Made by a program: the position numbers and the translations under genes. From the NCBI RefSeq assembly GCF_964355755.1, contig NC_092671.1:687001-751000 (forward strand): a stretch of 64,000 nt of DNA, written 5' to 3'. Source of the DNA: Antedon mediterranea. Its lineage: Eukaryota; Echinodermata; Crinoidea; Comatulida; Antedonidae. Below are positions 20,203 to 31,900 of this stretch, in pieces; positions within the stretch are counted from its first letter, which is position 1; each line of letters opens with the position of its first letter. A model generated the notes under the pieces. The model was not told the DNA's origin and made no database searches. It saw only the letters and a program-made list of their open reading frames with translations.

Positions 20203-22375
20203 TCATTTGGCTTTATTGCTCAATCTTTTCTTGCGGGCTGGAACAAAATGACAGAAAAAAAGTAATAATTAACGTTAAATAAAAATAAAATAGTAGTACC
20301 CCATACAATCTTGAATTATTTTTATCCTATGATCAAATGTACATAAAATTACAAAGCTGAATGTTCTTTATAGTGCATTATAAGCCTATAAATAATAATT
20401 GTTTTTAAAAGCAATTATAATTTAAGAAGCTAAAGTTAAAACTATATAATATTGAAAACGGAACACAGCGATAACCATTGATATTGTGATGCCAGTATAT
20501 GGCGTGTTTACTGTATCAGTAAATGGGTGGACCATGGATTAAGGAATAGATTCCTTAATCCATGATAAGATCAAAAGGATCCCACTGGATTGATCGTGAA
20601 TTGTGGGATGTCATGGATAAATGAACCATGACCGATCGAAATAATCGAATGATATGGCGTCATGGTTGTATGAATATATTTATAATTTTTTACCGATATC
20701 ATTATTCTTCATGAGACAAGCGTCAGCTTTACCGCGTGGTCCAGTGTGGTCAAAAGTTAAACCAAGTTTTACGATACTCGTATTCTTTGATAATACTTCT
20801 GCAATATACATTTCTGCATGTGTCCCAAGCTTTGATCTCTGAAAAAACAATATATTAAAAAATACCATTACTAATGTTTTTATTTTTTTAGAAAATGAGC
20901 ATGTAGGACTACTTTTGCGTAGGGGATTTATGCAAAACAACCAGGACACCTGTCGATACCTAACCCTTCCTGGCGGTCTCATGACTTACCTGATTGGAAA
21001 CTCTTAGTTCTGTCAATGTGTCGTTTAATAACAAAGCTTCCATGATGGATGTCATTCCTGTACCGGTGATGAAGTTAGACTCCAAGTTTAGACTGGTTAG
21101 CGATTTGTTTCCTTTCAGTCCATCTGCAATCGCCTTTGAAAGAGTTTATAATTTTAATAAACTTTCTAATAATTATTTATACTTTCTTAAAAAATAGTAA
21201 TCTCGTTTCCTAAGCTTGCTTCCGAATAGAGACGCAACTCAAGGACGTAGGCGCAACGCAGCGAGTTCACCAATGACAATTCAAATAATCCATCCATCCA
21301 TTAATTTATTTAATCAAGTGAAAAATAAACAATATCTAGGTCCTTACTTTTTAGCTCACATACCATATGTAGGCAGGGAAGAGTGACATTAATAATACTA
21401 ATTTCACTCTTCCATGATGTATGTATGAACTTGTATGCCCATTAAATTCCAGCAATATGCTACTATTTTGGTTTTTTGGTAGGCCACAAACCGTAGAACT
21501 CTAAATTAAAATTTGCCAAATATCTTAAAATGCGGCTCACCTTTGCATCTGTATCGTTGATGTTTGTGCAAGCCATGCTTAATTTCAACAGATGAGTGTT
21601 TGTCTTCAATCCTTCTGCTAGTTCACATATTGGGATTTTCTGTTTAAAAATGCATAAATAAGTAAGGTACAATATATAACCACTGAAGAAGAGTCAACAC
21701 ACATGAATGTAAACTAAAGCTCCGTCTGCACTATCAAACTTTATGTGACAAAATAGTTTGATAGTGTAGACAGAGCTTAAGAAAATCTAGAAAACCTATA
21801 CAATGAACAGTGAAAACCAAAAGAATAAAAATAAATAAGAGAATAAAAAAGAGCTGAGAAAGAATACTTTGATAAAATGCAGACAGAGGGCGTGTTATCT
21901 AATATTTTAGCCCATATTGAAGATACAATGACTCGAGTTTTTGTTTAAAAATGTGTTATGGTGTTTTGTCAATACCTTACGGTTATTCAAGTTGATTTCC
22001 ACAGCATCCGGGTTATTATCCTGTATGTTTTTTACTGCCTCATAAATAAAGGTATTGTATTTAGGATGATCATCTAGAAACGGATCCATTCCTGTTGGAG
22101 CTAGATAAAAAAAAAAAAGATTTTCATCATCACTTTATGAATTTAATCGACAAAATGTTCAAATGCCCGGGAACCCGAATCCTTGATGCTATTGATGGTA
22201 TTATGGAAAGATCAACGAAAACTCCATATTGGTCATGGATTCACATAATGCAAAAGCATTAGAAATTAGAATAAGCAGTGCACAAACTAAATCAGAGCAG
22301 TGTTTTAGTGTAGTCCCATTTATCCTCCTTGTTATAACAATATGAGTAAGTATACTTACCATATCCTCCGTACAT
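20203..22375 (-). CDS. Tropomodulin-like LRR-only paralogue (187 aa, six exons)
   Basis: Exons: 22360-22375, 21976-22100, 21541-21639, 20990-21133, 20694-20838, 20203-20237 (564 nt). After a five-residue start (MYGGY) in its own mini-exon, the product matches only the C-terminal part of tropomodulin. It has the IxxNNPDxxEINLNN strand, then repeats containing ALKTNTxLxxLSMA-like, SLNLESNFITGTGM and ELRVSNQ motifs, then FDHTGPRGKAD and the basic RKKRLSNKAK tail. Exon sizes (99, 144 and 145 nt) and phases match the last exons of the full gene at 25965-37042, so this is a tandem duplicate. The tropomyosin-binding and first actin-binding regions are absent. In tropomodulins the LRR domain is the second actin-capping site; a tropomyosin-independent actin role is inference. 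It could also be a decaying copy, but the frame and splice sites are intact. Confidence 0.8.
20533..20564. repeat. Perfect 15-bp hairpin
   Basis: CATGGATTAAGGAAT, a two-base loop, then its exact inverse ATTCCTTAATCCATG, in the last intron of the tropomodulin-like gene. GGATCC/ATGGAT words nearby suggest a small foldback relic. Confidence 0.8.
21210..21305. mobile_element. Truncated MITE family A copy
   Basis: Only one arm is present: TAAGCTTGCTTCCGAATAGAGACGCAACTCAAGGACG, then GCGAGTTCACCAATGACAA. The opposite arm is missing. It lies in an intron of the tropomodulin-like gene. Confidence 0.55.
21716..21780. mobile_element. Short MITE family B copy
   Basis: AAGCTCCGTCTGCACTATCAAAC and its inverted partner GTTTGATAGTGTAGACAGAGCTT enclose only about 20 bases, so this is an almost pure hairpin. 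It lies in a tropomodulin-like gene intron. Confidence 0.75.
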
Positions 22376-22651
22376 GTTTGCCAAATGTATGAATACTGTT
22401 CACGATCAGGTCAATACAACAGCAATTTGTTGACGGGTAAATAATTCGTTATTATATTATATTGGCAATGTAATCAATGATGGTAATGCATGAGGTGATG
22501 AAGTCTATTGTTTAAATTCTAATCTTTTCACGTAGAACAATACAAGTTTCCATGGTGAAATTCTATATTACTACAGTATATCGCTTATAATAATAAATAC
22601 CATTATTTACCAGTTCACTCTTCCCTCCCTGTGTTTACCTTTTACTTTTCG

Positions 22652-23925
22652 ACTAAACCTGTTACGAGTTGCGAGTCACTCTTCTTACAGGCCTGTATAA
22701 GATTAATAGTACTATTGAGATACATGCCTTCCAATACCGTATACTAAACCTGTTACGGGTTGCGAGTCACTCTTCTTACAGGCCTGTATAAGATTAATAG
22801 TATTATTGCGATACACGCCTTCCAATACCGCAGACTAAACCTGTTACGGGTTACGAGTCCCTCTTCTTACAGGCCTGTATAAGATTAATAGTATTATTGA
22901 GATACATGCCTTCCAATACCGTATACTAAACCTGTTATGGGTTGCGAGTCCCTCTTCTTACAGGTCTGTATAAGATTAATAGTATTATTGAGATACACGC
23001 CTTCCAATACCGTATACTAAACCTGTTACGGGTTGCGAGTCCCTCTTCTTACAGGTCTGTATAAGATTAATAGTATTATTGCGATACACGCCTTCCAATA
23101 CCGTATACTAAACCTGTTATGGGTTGCGAGTCCCTCTTCTTACAGGCCTGTATAAGATTAATAGTATTATTGCGATACACGCCTTCCAATACCGTATACT
23201 AAACCTGTTACAGGTTGCGAGTCCCTCTTCTTACAGGCCTGTATAAGATTAATAGTATTATTGCGATACACGCCTTCCAATACCGTATACTAAACCTGTT
23301 ACGGGTTGCGAGTCCCTCTTCTTACAGGCCTGTATAAGATTAATAGTATTATTGCGATACACGCCTTCCAATACCGTATACTAAACCTGTTACGGGTTGC
23401 GAGTCCCTCTTCTTACAGGCCTGTATAAGATTAATAGTATTATTGAGATACACGCCTTCCAATACCGTATACTAAACCTGTTACGGGTTGCGAGTCCCTC
23501 TTCTTACAGGCCTGTATAAGATTAATAGTATTATTGAGATACACGCCTTCCAATACCGTATACTAAACCTGTTATGGGTTGCGAGTCCCTCTTCTTACAG
23601 GCCTGTATAAGATTAATAGTATTATTGCGATACACGCCTTCCAATACCGTATACTAAACCTGTTACGGGTTGCGAGTCACTCTTCTTACAGGTCTGTATA
23701 AGATTAATAGTATTATTGCGATACACGCCTTCCAATACCGTATACTAAACCTGTTACGGGTTACGAGTCACTCTTCTTACAGGCCTGTATAAGATTAATA
23801 GTATTATTGCGATACACGCCTTCCAATACCGTATACTAAACCTGTTACGGGTTACGAGTCACTCTTCTTACAGGCCTGTATAAGATTAATAGTATTATTG
23901 AGATACACGCCTTCCAATACCGTTA
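22652..23925. repeat. 91-bp satellite array, 14 copies
   Basis: Units start ACTAAACCTGTTACGGGTTG and step exactly 91 bp (22652, 22743, 22834, 22925, 23016 ... 23835), filling 1274 bp. Each has a perfect ACAGGCCTGT palindrome and ends CCTTCCAATACCGTAT. Copies differ at a few recurring positions (GAGTCACTC/GAGTCCCTC, TTGAGATAC/TTGCGATAC), typical of unequal exchange. No reading frame. Confidence 0.97.
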
Positions 23926-24237
23926 CTATTTATTTTTCGTTGTTTGATTTGTATACGGTACAAAGAATGACAAATATCAATTTACATAGATTGTATCATA
24001 GGTATTATATATAATATAACCATAATAAATTAATCTATACCGCCTTAACTGGTCCGGGTGGTATTGAGGACAAAGAACAAGTGTTCCCATATTTAGGCGT
24101 ACCAAAAGCAGTTGAATTAAGAATAGCAATTCTTAATTCACTATTGAATTGAATTGAATATTCATTAAAGAACAGAGTCAATTGTAAAAACCTGAGAAAC
24201 TATTGAATGAAGACAATTTAATAATGCAGGCATTGTT

Positions 24238-24500
24238 TATCAAGATCTAATACATTGTTATCAAGATAAAATGCATTGTTATCAAGATCAAATACATTTT
24301 TATCAAGATAAAATGCATTGTTATCAAGATCTAATAAATTGTTATCAAGATAAAATACATTGTTATCAAGATAAAATACATTGTTATCAAGATCGAATAC
24401 ATTGTTATCAAGATAAAATACATTGTTATCAAGATAAAATACATTGTTATCAAGATAAAATGCATTTTTATCAAGATCGAATACATTGTTATACATTTCA
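24238..24500. repeat. 21-bp tandem array
   Basis: About 12 copies of TTATCAAGATAAAATACATTG with small variants (AAGATCTAAT, AAGATCGAAT). Because 21 is a multiple of three, both strands stay open (YQDKIHC on plus, YLDNNVF on minus). No splice or start context supports a protein. Confidence 0.9.
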
Positions 24501-25964
24501 GACCATACACTACTTACATAACAATAAAATAGCTGTAGCACACCGTCTTAATTGCATAAAACTAAACCCAAAATAAATGAGGACATTATTTTGCTTGCCG
24601 TATCTCTTTGGTCGTGAGAACACAAATTGAAATAATTATAGAAAAATGTTAAATTTTATTCATTTAGTCATAGTCTTCAATTAATATCACTTTTTCCAAT
24701 TGGTTTAGACTAGTATGGCCGCATACTTTTATAACTTTCACTTTTCAAATGAATATTACTATTTTTTTAATTGCGAAAATTACCAACATAATACATATAC
24801 AAGCTGCATAATCGTTTTCAAAATGTATTTTAATTAGAATTTACATAATTGAAATTGGCTGTTAATTAATAGTTAATTACTGTACAAGGAATCAAAATGA
24901 AGCCATCTTTTTACAATTATTTGATTTTAAATTAGTAGTCAACCATTGTGAAACCACTTTCTTAAGTAAAGATAAGAGCCAAGGCTGCATTTTTAGAACC
25001 TACCACAGTGTATAATGTAAACTTACTGAGTACAAAGGTAACTTATTTGAATGTGATTGCTAACACCCTGGTTCCACAAGTGGCAGTTTTTGCAATACCT
25101 GTAGGCCTACCTATCGTTACCAGTTAGAATAATTAAAAAAAATCCTGAGAAGTCAAATGTTATACAGTTAAAGCAGTGAATTTATCTGCATAGGTTGCTT
25201 CATGTTATTCCTTTCATTAGATAGGAATGACTCTATTGTGTTTTCTTTTCTTTTAAAAGATGCATTCAATTCTAAACATATATTAGTGTCGTTCAAATTC
25301 CGATAATGTAATATGTTAGCTATTTATCATTTCTTACAAGGCATTAAAAATTAATTACAAAATCATATTACAAAAATAAAGAAAACACCTAGGCACCAAA
25401 AGTAAACGTTCTTACAAGTATGAAAAGTGTAATACAAAATGATATAGAATGCCTTAAATAAACCACTATAAGCACCGCTGCAAAAACTCATGTTTAGGTA
25501 CTAAGGTGTCATTCTCATTACTGAAAACTGTCCTTGCGTTTTCTACAAAAACTATTGTCTATCTACAAGTTAAAAACATCACGGCTGTTCAAACTTTGAT
25601 GCAATTCAAAATTTTGAGAAATCATTGATGATGAATTGATTTGCGTTTCTCAAACTATGCTACATAATTCTATAATGGAAAATATCACAACAATATACAT
25701 TTCACTATTTTTTTTAAAATGGCAAATTATTTACAATATTTAATTTGTTTTACTATTACCTATTGCATCTATTATTCCGAAATTGTTCTTATGAATCAAC
25801 GTGATTAAGTGCTAATATATTTTTATATTTAAAATGATTTATAGTAATAAATATTTGTAAAATTTAGCCATTCTATTGTATATTTTTTGGCTAATACTAG
25901 TGTAACATTCTCATCAAACTTAAAATTACTTTACAATAGGATTTTGGAATCGTCGTCAAGGATA

Positions 25965-28900
25965 TTAATTCTCCACTCCATTACTTATTCTCTTCTTGCG
26001 AACTGAAAATTAAAGAAACAAATTTATTACATTAACAAAAGGTCAAAGGTAACTTTAAATGGAGGGTACCAACATGAACTATAATATCAATCTACCCTAC
26101 CCAGATGGATAAGTATACACACGCTTAAAATGTCTAGCTATTGTATCCTTTTACATTGGTAGAACAGTAGACTCTCCCAATACCAGACCCTCTTCAAAAA
26201 CTAGACTTCTTGTGATCCTAAATTTTTTGTTATCACTAAAAACACATTCAGAATAGCAGATTTTCTGGAAAACCAGACATATTTGGTAAGCCCAAGGGTG
26301 TCCGGTATTGGGAGAGTTGACTGTATTCCATTACGGGTGTCAGCATTTTAATTTTTTTTCATAACTAGATTCCAACTTCTGCATGCAGTATGTATGACAC
26401 ACCATGTGTGCCAAAATGTCTTTCTTTCTACAAATATTAAGCCAAATAGTCTAGAATGCTTGTAATTGAGAAAGAAGCTGGTGTTTCTATTTTCGTATTT
26501 TTTAATTGTTTTGTACTTGGCCTGTGAGAGTACTGAAGAAGTCACTTAGTAAAGTATAAAGAAATGAGGTATAACAGTAACAATATTCAATTGAACATTA
26601 TGGCTAAAGAAAAAGAGAAGGTACTTACCAATTTCATTATTTCTCATCAGATAATCGTTCGCCTTTGCACGTGGTCCAGCATGATCAAAAGCCAAACCAA
26701 ACTTGACAATACTTGTGTTCTTAGATAAGACTTCAGCAATATACAATTCAACCTTAATCCCTAGCGCTGATCGCTGAATATAATAAATATTTATACATTA
26801 ATAATAATGAGAGACTGTTAGTCCAATCTTACACAATCTACTCTATTTGTGGTATTTTAGCCCTTACCAGGTTAGTTCAATCTTACACAATCTACTCTAT
26901 TTGTGGTATTTTAGCTCTTACCAGGTTAGTCCAACCTTACACAATCTACTCTATTTGTGGTATTTTAGCACTTACCAGGTTAGTCCAACCTTACACAATC
27001 TACTCTATTTGTGGTATTCAGGCCTCGAATTTGGGGATTTTAGGGGCAAGGCCATTTGGCCTCCGGTTTTCATTGATTTTAGGGGCACCAAGGCCAAATG
27101 GGAGGGCACCAAGGCCATTTGTTTTAAATCAAAGGGGCACCAAGGCCAAAATCAAAAAATATTTTAATAACTAGGCCAAAATTTAAAAATAGCTTGTTTC
27201 CGGTGGAATTTTTTTCAAAAAAAAAAAAAAAATTCTACCCGCAAAATGTTTTGGAGATTTCCCCCTATTCATCAGATCGCGGAGTAGTAGTAGGACTGTC
27301 TACAATACATCTTTTTGTATTTCATATAAATACTACGTGTATTTACGATCCATATAAATAATAAATAGGTACGATGTTCAGCGTTTATAGTTTACCGTCC
27401 TGTGTTGAATGTTTCGTTTAGTTTCAAATAATGCGATAAAAAGGCATGTGAAGCCAACCAAGTAAGGCCCGGAACAGGTATAAAAACCCTTATAACAGCA
27501 AGCTACTCAGCCTTACTTAGCTAGCAGCCGACGGAGAAAACATGATACAAAAACAATTTGTTTGTAGGCCTTACCTACAACTATTCATACACAGAGTGTT
27601 AACCACGGTAAAAATCAAGCCAATGACATTATGTAGTAGAATATAAATTATAGTTATTTTCCGAGTTTCGATTTCTGAAGCTTTTTTGTTAGTACTGTAT
27701 AACCCATATGTATAAGAATTCAAAACACGGACGGACACCGACCCCTTTCTCTCTCTCTGTTTAGCCTTCGGCACGTGTATTCTGGACTATACCATTTCCT
27801 TGAATTCGGTAAAAACGCGTTTGGTAATTTAGTGTACGATTTTTCGATGATCTGTCTGCTGGATTGAGGTGGGTGCGATAAAATATAAATATGATATACT
27901 TCCAACGATCTTCGGGTTGAGGTGCAGGTTTAACTTTGGTGCTACACGTATAATGGACTACACCATGCAGGAACGCACATGGTATTTTCTTCTCAGAGGG
28001 TGCGTGTACGTCAAAAGGAATTGTTTTTCCAACGATCCGATCCTTCGCGCGTACTCTCACACACGACGTTGTGAGTAGTCTAGAGTAGTGTGTGAAATTT
28101 CTTATCAGAGGGTGCGTGTGCGTCAAATAGAATTGTTTTCCCAATGCATTGAATTGCGTGTGTTCGACCGGATCGGCGGCGGGAGAGGATAGGCTAGGCT
28201 AGCTAGGAGTGCATGTAATTTTTTTTATCGAAGGCGGCTAGCTCGATTATTGTGCGACTTTAATACTTTCAGTAACCTCCGATCGAGGAACGTTTTTAGC
28301 TTGATTATTAAAAGTTTACACCCCTGTATTTTAATGTACTATCTATACCATGATTTACCACGCACGGCGGCCGGGATGATATTGTTTTGGTTACCCTATT
28401 GCAATGTTCGATGTTTTTTTTACTGTTTGTGTGTATTATTAAATGCGTTTAGGGAAATCCCCTTGCAACAAAGACAGGCGATTGTTTTGCGTCTCGTCCG
28501 AGTCGTGTAAACAAATCTTCTTGACATTATTTTCTATCTAATTCAGTGGTTTTTATTGTGGTAAAACTCGGAAAGGGCACTCGCGGCCAACGCAAAAAAA
28601 AGGGCAGGCCAGTAGTGGCCGTGGGTGCTATTTATTTTCGAGGGCATTGAGGCCAACTGGGAGGGCACCGACGGCACTGGCCGCGGTGGCCGCGGTAAAA
28701 TTCGAGGCCTGGGTATTTTAGCTCTTACCAGGTTAGTTCAATCTTACACAATCTACTCTATTTGTGGTATTTTAGCTCTTACCAGGTTAGTCCAACCTTA
28801 CACAATCTACTCTATTTGTGGTATTTTAGCACTTACCAGGTTAGTCCAACCTTACACAATCTACTCTATTTGTGGTATTTTAAGCACTTACCTGATTGGC

Positions 28901-31900
28901 TACCCTGAGTTCAGAGAGAGTTTCATTTGTTGACAATGCCTTCATAATAGCTAGCATTCCTGTTCCGGTGATGAAGTTTGATTCCATGTTTAGACTCAAT
29001 AGCGTTTTATTTTCAACTAGTGATTCTGCAATTGCCTGTCAAAATAAACAACTTATAAATTTAGAAGTAGCCAAAAAAAATTTGCTTTCCAATCAAACTG
29101 TTTTTTTTTCTTAAATTTAGGCAAATCGAGAAGAAGCAGCACCATATCCTTCAAAATGGCAATCCTGATCACAGGACAAACATACACAAGATGCTCTACA
29201 CATGTCTTTAGAAGTGGTGTTATTTTTTGTCATGAGAAAAAATGCCAACATCTGACAGGATTTGAACCCAGGAACCTATTAAGAATAGAAATAAAGTTTA
29301 CCTTTGCAACTGTATCATTAAGGCGTGTGCTGGCCATACTCAGTGTCTCTAGATGAGTGTTAGTCTTAAGAGCCTCAGCTAATGATATTAGTGTTGGAAT
29401 TGGGATGTTCTGAAAAACAAAATAAATAATGTTTACGTGTCTCTAATTACATTATTTGTTTTGGATCACACAATCATTATAAATATGTAGAATGTGATGA
29501 TCAGCAGTTCAATAACTGTACTGTACAGAGCTGGAAGACAGCCTTAGTCAGGCTGTATTGAAATGTAACAGTAAATGAAGGGAAAGATTCCCTATGCAAT
29601 GTCAAAAATAGCTCTGCTAAACCTATGTAACAAATATTTAAACGTAATCTTAAGACTTTTTTTAAATCAAAAATAGTTTAAATATTGTTAGGCACTGTGT
29701 TCTTGGTAGGGCACCATAGAATAGATTATAATGCACTCTGTTCTTGGTAGGGCACCATAGAATAGATTATAATGCACTGTTCTTGGTAGGGCACCATAGA
29801 ATAGATTATAATGCACTCTGTTCTTGGTAGGGCACCATAGAATAGATTATAATGCACTGTTCTTGGTAGGGCACCATAGAATAGATTATAATGCACTGTG
29901 TTCTTGGTAGGGCACCATAGAATAGATTATAATGCACTGTTCTTGGTAGGGCACCATAGAATAGATTATAATGCACTGTGTTCTTGGTAGGGCACCATAG
30001 AATAGATTATAATGCACTGTTCTTGGTAGGGCACCATAGAATAGATTATAATGCACTGTTCTTGGTAGGGCACCATAGAATAGATTATAATGCACTGTGT
30101 TCTTGGTAGGGCACCATAGAATAGATTATAATGCACTGTTCTTGGTAGGGCACCATAGAATAGATTATAATGCACTGTTCTTGGTAGGGCACCATAGAAT
30201 AGATTATAATGCACTGTTCTTGGTAGGGCACCATAGAATAGATTATAATGCACTCTGTTCTTGGTAGGGCACCATAGAATAGATTATAATGCACTGTTCT
30301 TGGTAGGGCACCATAGAATAGATTATAATGCACTCTGTTCTTGGTAGGGCACCATAGAATAGATTATAATGCACTGTTCTTGGTAGGGCACCATAGAATA
30401 GATTATAATGCACTGTGTTCTTGGTAGGGCACCATAGAATAGATTATAATGCACTGTGTTCTTGGTAGGGCACCATAGAATAGATTATAATGCACTGTTC
30501 TTGGTAGGGCACCATAGAATAGATTATAATGCACTGTTCTTGGTAGGGCACCATAGAATAGATTATAATGCACTGTTCTTGGTAGGGCACCATAGAATAG
30601 ATTATAATGCACTGTTCTTGGTAGGGCACCATAGAATAGATTATAATGCACTGTGTTCTTGGTAGGGCACCATAGAATAGATTATAATGCACTCTGTTCT
30701 TGGTAGGGCACCATAGAATAGATTATAATGCACTGTTCTTGGTAGGGCACCATAGAATAGATTATAATGCACTGTGTTCTTGGTAGGGCACCATAGAATA
30801 GATTATAATGCACTGTGTTCTTGGTAGGGCACCATAGAATAGATTATAATGATGTATCATAGCAAATTTACCTGTAGATTGATTCATGTTCTACAAGATA
30901 CTTTGCCCAAAATATTATTTTACATATTTTACTTGAATTTTTATGTTAAATTATGCATTTATTTGACATACCTTAATGTTATTCATGTTAATTTTAGTAA
31001 CATCTGGGTTATCATCTTGGATGTCTTTTATTGCCTGGTCGACATCTAAGTTGTTTTCTGGTTCAATATTCAGTGCTTTTGGAAGAAATCCTTTTGAGAT
31101 TCCTAAAACATAAATAAAATGGATGAAAATACTGTATAACAATTTAGTAATGAGACCAGTTTATCAACACTTTAATACTGACTCAAAAATTGTTGAGTTT
31201 AAGATGAATTGTTGTATCCTAGCAACTGATGAATGGTTGCTATATTGATAAGTAGTTTCTAATAATAAAGTGAAATTTATTATTTGAATGGATGTAAACC
31301 TGAACTGGTTCTGAATGATTGTGCTAGATATCTAATCTGATATATAAAAGTGCAAACTCCAATAACTTTACCCAAGAAGACAATGAAATTTAATATTATC
31401 CTCAGCAGATGTAGATTTTTCAAATCCTGAACTAACACGAGCAAAGAAGGGGTTTTTGAAGTGTAGTGAACTTTTGAATTGTCACCATTCTAGAGTGTAT
31501 ACAATGTCAAACTGTTGGTGTGTGGTTTATGATTAAATAAATAAAGGAGAATATATACAGATAGTTAAGGGAGAATAGCTGATAAAACTGACCATAAAAG
31601 GTCAACGACTGTCACCGCGTTGTGGTTTGTTTCTGTAAAATCTGTTGTGGTAGCTCCCTGTAATAACCCCAATTGTGTTATTCTCTTAGTCTTGTATGAT
31701 ATTATAACTAAGGGCTGTAAGAATATGTTTAAGCGTGGACACAACACAAGGACGTAAACGTGTCATGTATAATTTGACCAATCACAATACAATGGATCAT
31801 CTGTTGCTTGTGATTGGTAAACATACAAAGTGTGTAATATATGAGTGTGCTGCCCTCTATAAATAGTGAACCCGTACAACATACCACTAAACTTGGCGCC

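Larger units (their letters stand above)
22376..25964. other. Intergenic DNA between the two tropomodulin-type genes
   Basis: Contains the 91-bp satellite (22652-23925) and a 21-bp array (24238-24500), listed separately. The remainder is AT-rich with no exon signals. Part of 24650-25964 may be 3' UTR of the tropomodulin gene; the first minus-strand AATAAA after its stop is at 24655-24660, about 1.3 kb away. Confidence 0.6.

Noticed and set aside
22652..23925. CRISPR-like regular repeats
   Set aside because: Units are directly adjacent with no unique spacers, and the window is clearly animal DNA.
24218..24576. Possible repeat protein (YQDKIHC / YLDNNVF)
   Set aside because: The 21-bp unit keeps both strands open; nothing else indicates a gene.
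29886..30692. Long open frames over the 39/41-bp array on both strands (HYNLFYGALPRT and similar)
   Set aside because: Frames arise from the repeat alone, shift with the two-base length variants, and have no start, splice or family support.
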